A DNA stretch of 64,000 bases from G963422745 sp965214285 (GTDB lineage Bacteria > Actinomycetota > Acidimicrobiia > Acidimicrobiales > Aldehydirespiratoraceae): positions 1,488,001-1,552,000 of the forward strand of contig OZ243946.1 of the NCBI GenBank assembly GCA_965214285.1, read 5' to 3'. Each line of letters starts with the position of its first letter. Position 1 is the first letter of the stretch. Under the pieces are notes generated by a model. It was not told where the DNA came from. It searched no databases and saw nothing but the letters and a program-made list of their open reading frames with translations. Below, in pieces: positions 61,494-64,000 of the stretch. A program made the translations under genes and the position numbers.

Positions 61494-62888
61494 ATGAGCG
61501 AGCCTGCCGAGCCCGCCGAGCCTGCCGAGCCTGCCGAGGCTGCCGAGCCTGCCGAGACGGCGAGCGTTTCCGCCGAGCCTGCCGAGCCTGCCGAGACGCT
61601 GACCGGCGAGGCACTCGTCGAGCGCATCCTGACCCTCACCCGGATCCTTGCGGCCCGGGGCGTCGACGTGGCCCTCAGCGAGGCGCTCGACGCCTACCGG
61701 GCGGTCGCCGAGGTCGGGCTCGGGTCGCGCTCGCTGCTGCGCGGGGCCCTGCGCGCCACGCTGATCAAACAAGCGCGCCACATCGAGGTCTTCGACGCCG
61801 TCTTCGACCGGGTCTTCCCGCAGCGGGTGCATGTCGCCACCGCACAGGACTCGGCACCGTCAAGCGAGGCATCGATGGCCGAGCGCCTGGCCTCAGGCGC
61901 CGACCTGGCCGCTATGGCCGGCGAGCTGGTCGACGCCCACGGCGGCCTCGACGGCGAGCTGCGAGGCGAGCGCCACCACGTGCATCGGGTGTACCGAGGC
62001 GCGGACTTGGCCCGCATGATGAGCGAGGCCCGCAAGGCCGATCCCGCGGTCGCCCCCGAGGAGCTGCGGCGCCGCATCGACGAGCTCAAGAGGCTGATCG
62101 CCGCGGACCTGCGATCCCAGCTCGGCGACCCCGACGACGAGATCCTCGGCGGCGACCTGGCCGACATCGACTTCCTCGCCGCCGGCCGGGCCGACCTGGA
62201 CCGGATCCGCGACGCCATCAGGCCACTGGCCCGCCGTCTCGCAGGCCGCCTGGCCCGCCGGCGCAGGCAGCGCACCGGCCGTGTCAACCTGCGCCGCACG
62301 GCCCGCAAGTCGATCGCCACCGGGGGAGTGCCGCTGGAGGTGGCCGCCGACAAGCGCAAGGCCCAGCGGCCCGAGCTGTTCGTGCTCTGCGACATCTCCG
62401 GCTCGGTGGCGGACGTGTCGCTGTTCACCTTGAGCCTGATGAGCGCTCTGTCGGCCGAGCTGGCCAGGACCCGCTGCTTCGTGTTCATCGACGCCATCGA
62501 CGAGATCAGCGACCTGCTGGCAGCCACCGAGCACGGCATCGGGCCCTGGCAGATCATGCGCAACACCAACGTGATCGGCGCCGACGGCCACTCCGACTAC
62601 GGCTCGGTGCTGCGCCAGTTCTGGGACGAGGTCGGCGAGCGCGACCTGCGGCCCACTTCCACGGTGATCGTCACCGGCGATGCCCGCAACAACCACCGCC
62701 CAGCCGAGGCCGCCGTGCTAGGCCGGATCGCCCGCCGCGCCCGCCGCGTCTATTGGCTCAACCCCGAGCCGCGCAGCGAATGGGACACTGAGGACTCCGA
62801 GATGTCCGCCTACGCCCGCCACTGCTCCGAGTGCTTCGAGGTACGCAACCTGGGTCAGCTGATCGCCTGTGTGGAGGAGATCCTGTGA
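61494..62888 (+). CDS. CoxE-like VWA-domain protein
   Basis: A 464-residue cytoplasmic protein. Residues 2-35 are AEP repeats made of the 9-base unit GCCGAGCCT. A helical region (40-90, LTLTRILAARGVDVALSEALDAYRAV) matches the CoxE family N-terminus. A VWA domain (about 290-430) has the MIDAS start DISGS at 300-304 and further MIDAS residues in GHSDYGS and VTGDARNN. CoxE proteins act with MoxR-type AAA+ ATPases in maturing metalloenzymes such as CO dehydrogenase. No MoxR or cox gene is present here, so its client is unknown. It is 25 bases after the regulator gene and overlaps the first truA start as GTGA. Confidence 0.85.
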   Translation: MSEPAEPAEPAEPAEAAEPAETASVSAEPAEPAETLTGEALVERILTLTRILAARGVDVALSEALDAYRAVAEVGLGSRSLLRGALRATLIKQARHIEVFDAVFDRVFPQRVHVATAQDSAPSSEASMAERLASGADLAAMAGELVDAHGGLDGELRGERHHVHRVYRGADLARMMSEARKADPAVAPEELRRRIDELKRLIAADLRSQLGDPDDEILGGDLADIDFLAAGRADLDRIRDAIRPLARRLAGRLARRRRQRTGRVNLRRTARKSIATGGVPLEVAADKRKAQRPELFVLCDISGSVADVSLFTLSLMSALSAELARTRCFVFIDAIDEISDLLAATEHGIGPWQIMRNTNVIGADGHSDYGSVLRQFWDEVGERDLRPTSTVIVTGDARNNHRPAEAAVLGRIARRARRVYWLNPEPRSEWDTEDSEMSAYARHCSECFEVRNLGQLIACVEEIL

Positions 62889-62962
62889 GCGCGGCGCCGG
62901 AGCCTGAGCGTGGCGGTGACCCTGTGAGCGCGGCGCCCCAGCCTGAGCGTGGCGGTGATCCT
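62885..62962 (+). repeat. 39-base tandem repeat at the truA start
   Basis: Two copies (62885-62923, 62924-62962) differ at only a few bases and each begins with GTGAGCGCGGCGCC. The start of a third is at 62963 (GTGAGG). Each copy brings its own GTG in the truA frame. Confidence 0.8.
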
Positions 62963-63751
62963 GTGAGGGTGAAGCCGCCGCCGGAGGGCTTCCGCAGGCT
63001 GCGCATGACGCTCGGCTACGACGGCAGCGGCTTTCACGGCTTCGCCCGCAACCCCGGCGTCGTCACCGTGCAGGGCGAGCTCGAGGCCGCGGCGGCCAAG
63101 GTGCTGGGCCATGCGGTCTCGATGTCGTGCGCGGGCCGCACCGACGCCGGTGTCCATGCCCAGGGCCAGGTGGTGTCCTTCGACGCCGACGCGGCCCGCA
63201 TGGCCGATCAGGCCGACATCGACAGGCTCGCCCGTGCCCTGAACCGCATGCTCAACCCGGCCATCGCGGTGTTCAGCGCGGCCGACGCAGCCGACAGCTT
63301 CGACGCGCGGTTCTCGTGCGCGGCCCGCAGCTACCGCTACCGCGTGCTCGATTGCCCGGTGGTCGATCCCCTCGCTGCGGCGCGCATGTGGCACGTGCGA
63401 CAGCGCCTCGACGTGGCCGCCATGGACCGCGCCGCCCGGCAGGTGATCGGCAGCCACGACTTCGCCAGCTTCGCCAAGCGCAACCGCTCCCGGCCCGACG
63501 AGTCGCTGGTCCGCGAGGTGCTGGCGGCGAGCTGGACCCGGCACGGCGATGCGGTCGAGCTGGAGATCACGGCCGTTTCCTTCGCCCATCAGATGGTGCG
63601 CAGCCTGGTGGCAATGTTCGTCGACATCGGCAGGGGCCGCCGCCGGCCAGACGGCATGGCCGCGGCGCTCGCCGCCAGGGACCGCTCGGCGGTGCCCAGC
63701 CCCGCCCCGCCGCACGGCCTGGTGCTCGTCGAGGCCCACCACCCCGACTGA
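62885..63751 (+). CDS. truA: tRNA pseudouridine(38-40) synthase TruA
   Basis: The enzyme modifies U38-U40 of tRNA anticodon arms. The catalytic Asp is in AGRTDAGVHA. Other blocks are RMTLGYDGSGFHGFARNPGVVTVQGELE and FSCAARSYRYRV, and the C-terminal SFAHQMVRSLVAMFVDIGRG is standard. Three GTG starts lie in tandem at 62885, 62924 and 62963, because a 39-base unit is repeated. The first overlaps the VWA gene as GTGA and gives 288 residues; the last gives 262, closest to the conserved family start. The extra 26 residues are two copies of a 13-residue Pro/Glu/Gly segment. Confidence 0.93.
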   Translation: MSAAPEPERGGDPVSAAPQPERGGDPVRVKPPPEGFRRLRMTLGYDGSGFHGFARNPGVVTVQGELEAAAAKVLGHAVSMSCAGRTDAGVHAQGQVVSFDADAARMADQADIDRLARALNRMLNPAIAVFSAADAADSFDARFSCAARSYRYRVLDCPVVDPLAAARMWHVRQRLDVAAMDRAARQVIGSHDFASFAKRNRSRPDESLVREVLAASWTRHGDAVELEITAVSFAHQMVRSLVAMFVDIGRGRRRPDGMAAALAARDRSAVPSPAPPHGLVLVEAHHPD

Positions 63752-63844
63752 GGCCGTGCGCAAGGCCTGCTGCGACCCGGCTTGGCTGGGCGCTGAGGCT
63801 GAGTGCTCGAGGCAGCGCGGCTTGGGTGCTGAGACTGGCGCTGC

Positions 63845-63873
63845 GTGGGGTTCGCCTGCGGCGGCCGTAGGCT
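63845..63873 (+). promoter_or_regulatory. Promoter of rplM
   Basis: TAGGCT (63868-63873) with GTGGGG 17 bases upstream (63845-63850). Transcription would start near 63880, at the very base of the hairpin listed next. The -35 is weak. Confidence 0.45.
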
Positions 63874-63877
63874 TGCC

Positions 63878-63918
63878 CGTCGGTCCGGGCGCCTGAAGCG
63901 CCAAGACGCGGACCGACG
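63878..63918 (+). promoter_or_regulatory. Structured leader of rplM
   Basis: A perfect 10-pair stem (63878-63887 with 63909-63918) encloses a second 5-pair hairpin (63888-63892 with 63898-63902, loop CTGAA) and a 6-base bulge AAGACG. It ends 37 bases before the rplM start. The form fits a ribosomal-protein autoregulatory leader. Confidence 0.5.
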
Positions 63919-63955
63919 AGTACCGGACCCGCCCGGAGACAGAGCCGGAGACAAA

Positions 63956-64000
63956 GTGCGAACCTACAGCCCGAAGGCAAGCGAGATCGTGCGCGACTGG
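63956..64000 (+). CDS. rplM: 50S ribosomal protein L13, first 15 codons (continues past window)
   Basis: GTG at 63956, with GGAG 6 bases upstream, opens a frame reading (M)RTYSPKASEIVRDW to the last base. This is the conserved L13 N-terminus (family form MRTYSPKAGEIERKW). The position after truA is as expected in actinobacteria, where rpsI usually follows. Confidence 0.85.
   Translation, partial: MRTYSPKASEIVRDW

Noticed and set aside
63752..63844. A short coding sequence after truA
   Set aside because: The frames crossing this region show no ribosome site, domain or sensible composition.

Overview
The window comes from a strongly G+C-rich bacterium, most likely an actinobacterium and perhaps an Acidimicrobiia relative; the taxonomic placement is inference. 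The support is the codon bias, frequent GTG starts, TANNNT -10 boxes placed 6-7 nt before start codons (leaderless mRNAs), a zinc-type S14, and a long S10/spc/alpha ribosomal cluster whose rplQ-truA-rplM order is actinobacterial. No tRNA, rRNA, CRISPR array, transposase or integrase was seen.

Region 1 (1-5995): the 3' part of a UvrD/HelD-like ATPase, then a ferric-iron ABC transporter (ATPase, Fe-binding lipoprotein, fused permease) converging on a DtxR-family regulator. Region 2 (6129-16337, minus strand): two paralogous metal-dependent amidohydrolases at either end of a dipeptide/oligopeptide-type ABC transporter, with a COG0523 metallochaperone GTPase translationally coupled to the upstream amidohydrolase. 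This looks like an import-and-hydrolyse unit of unknown substrate. Region 3 (16429-32025): Lhr-type helicase, IMP dehydrogenase, an HSL-type hydrolase, a MacB/FtsX-type ABC exporter, an unusual Rieske-ThDP fusion enzyme, a FabH and an AI-2E family permease.

Region 4 (32026-47501): the ribosomal protein cluster from rplC to rplQ, with secY, adk, infA and rpoA. It lacks rpsJ at its head and map between adk and infA. Several proteins carry unusual tails: acidic on L4 and L22, basic on L30. infA appears to start with CTG. The 3' end of rplQ is followed by three decayed copies of itself.

Region 5 (47718-61468): a catabolic island between rplQ and truA. One minus-strand operon encodes a two-subunit hydroquinone 1,2-dioxygenase, a semialdehyde dehydrogenase, a 3-oxoadipate CoA-transferase, maleylacetate reductase, a complete branched-chain-amino-acid-type ABC importer, a thiolase and hydroxyquinol 1,2-dioxygenase. 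A PcaR/PcaU-type IclR regulator is divergent from a strong promoter. Together they can take hydroquinone or hydroxyquinol to succinyl-CoA and acetyl-CoA. Region 6 (61494-64000): a CoxE-like VWA protein, truA and the start of rplM behind a strong leader hairpin.

A recurring oddity is short imperfect tandem duplication at gene ends and starts (after an amidohydrolase, lhr and rplQ; before iclR; at the truA start; in several N- or C-terminal tails).
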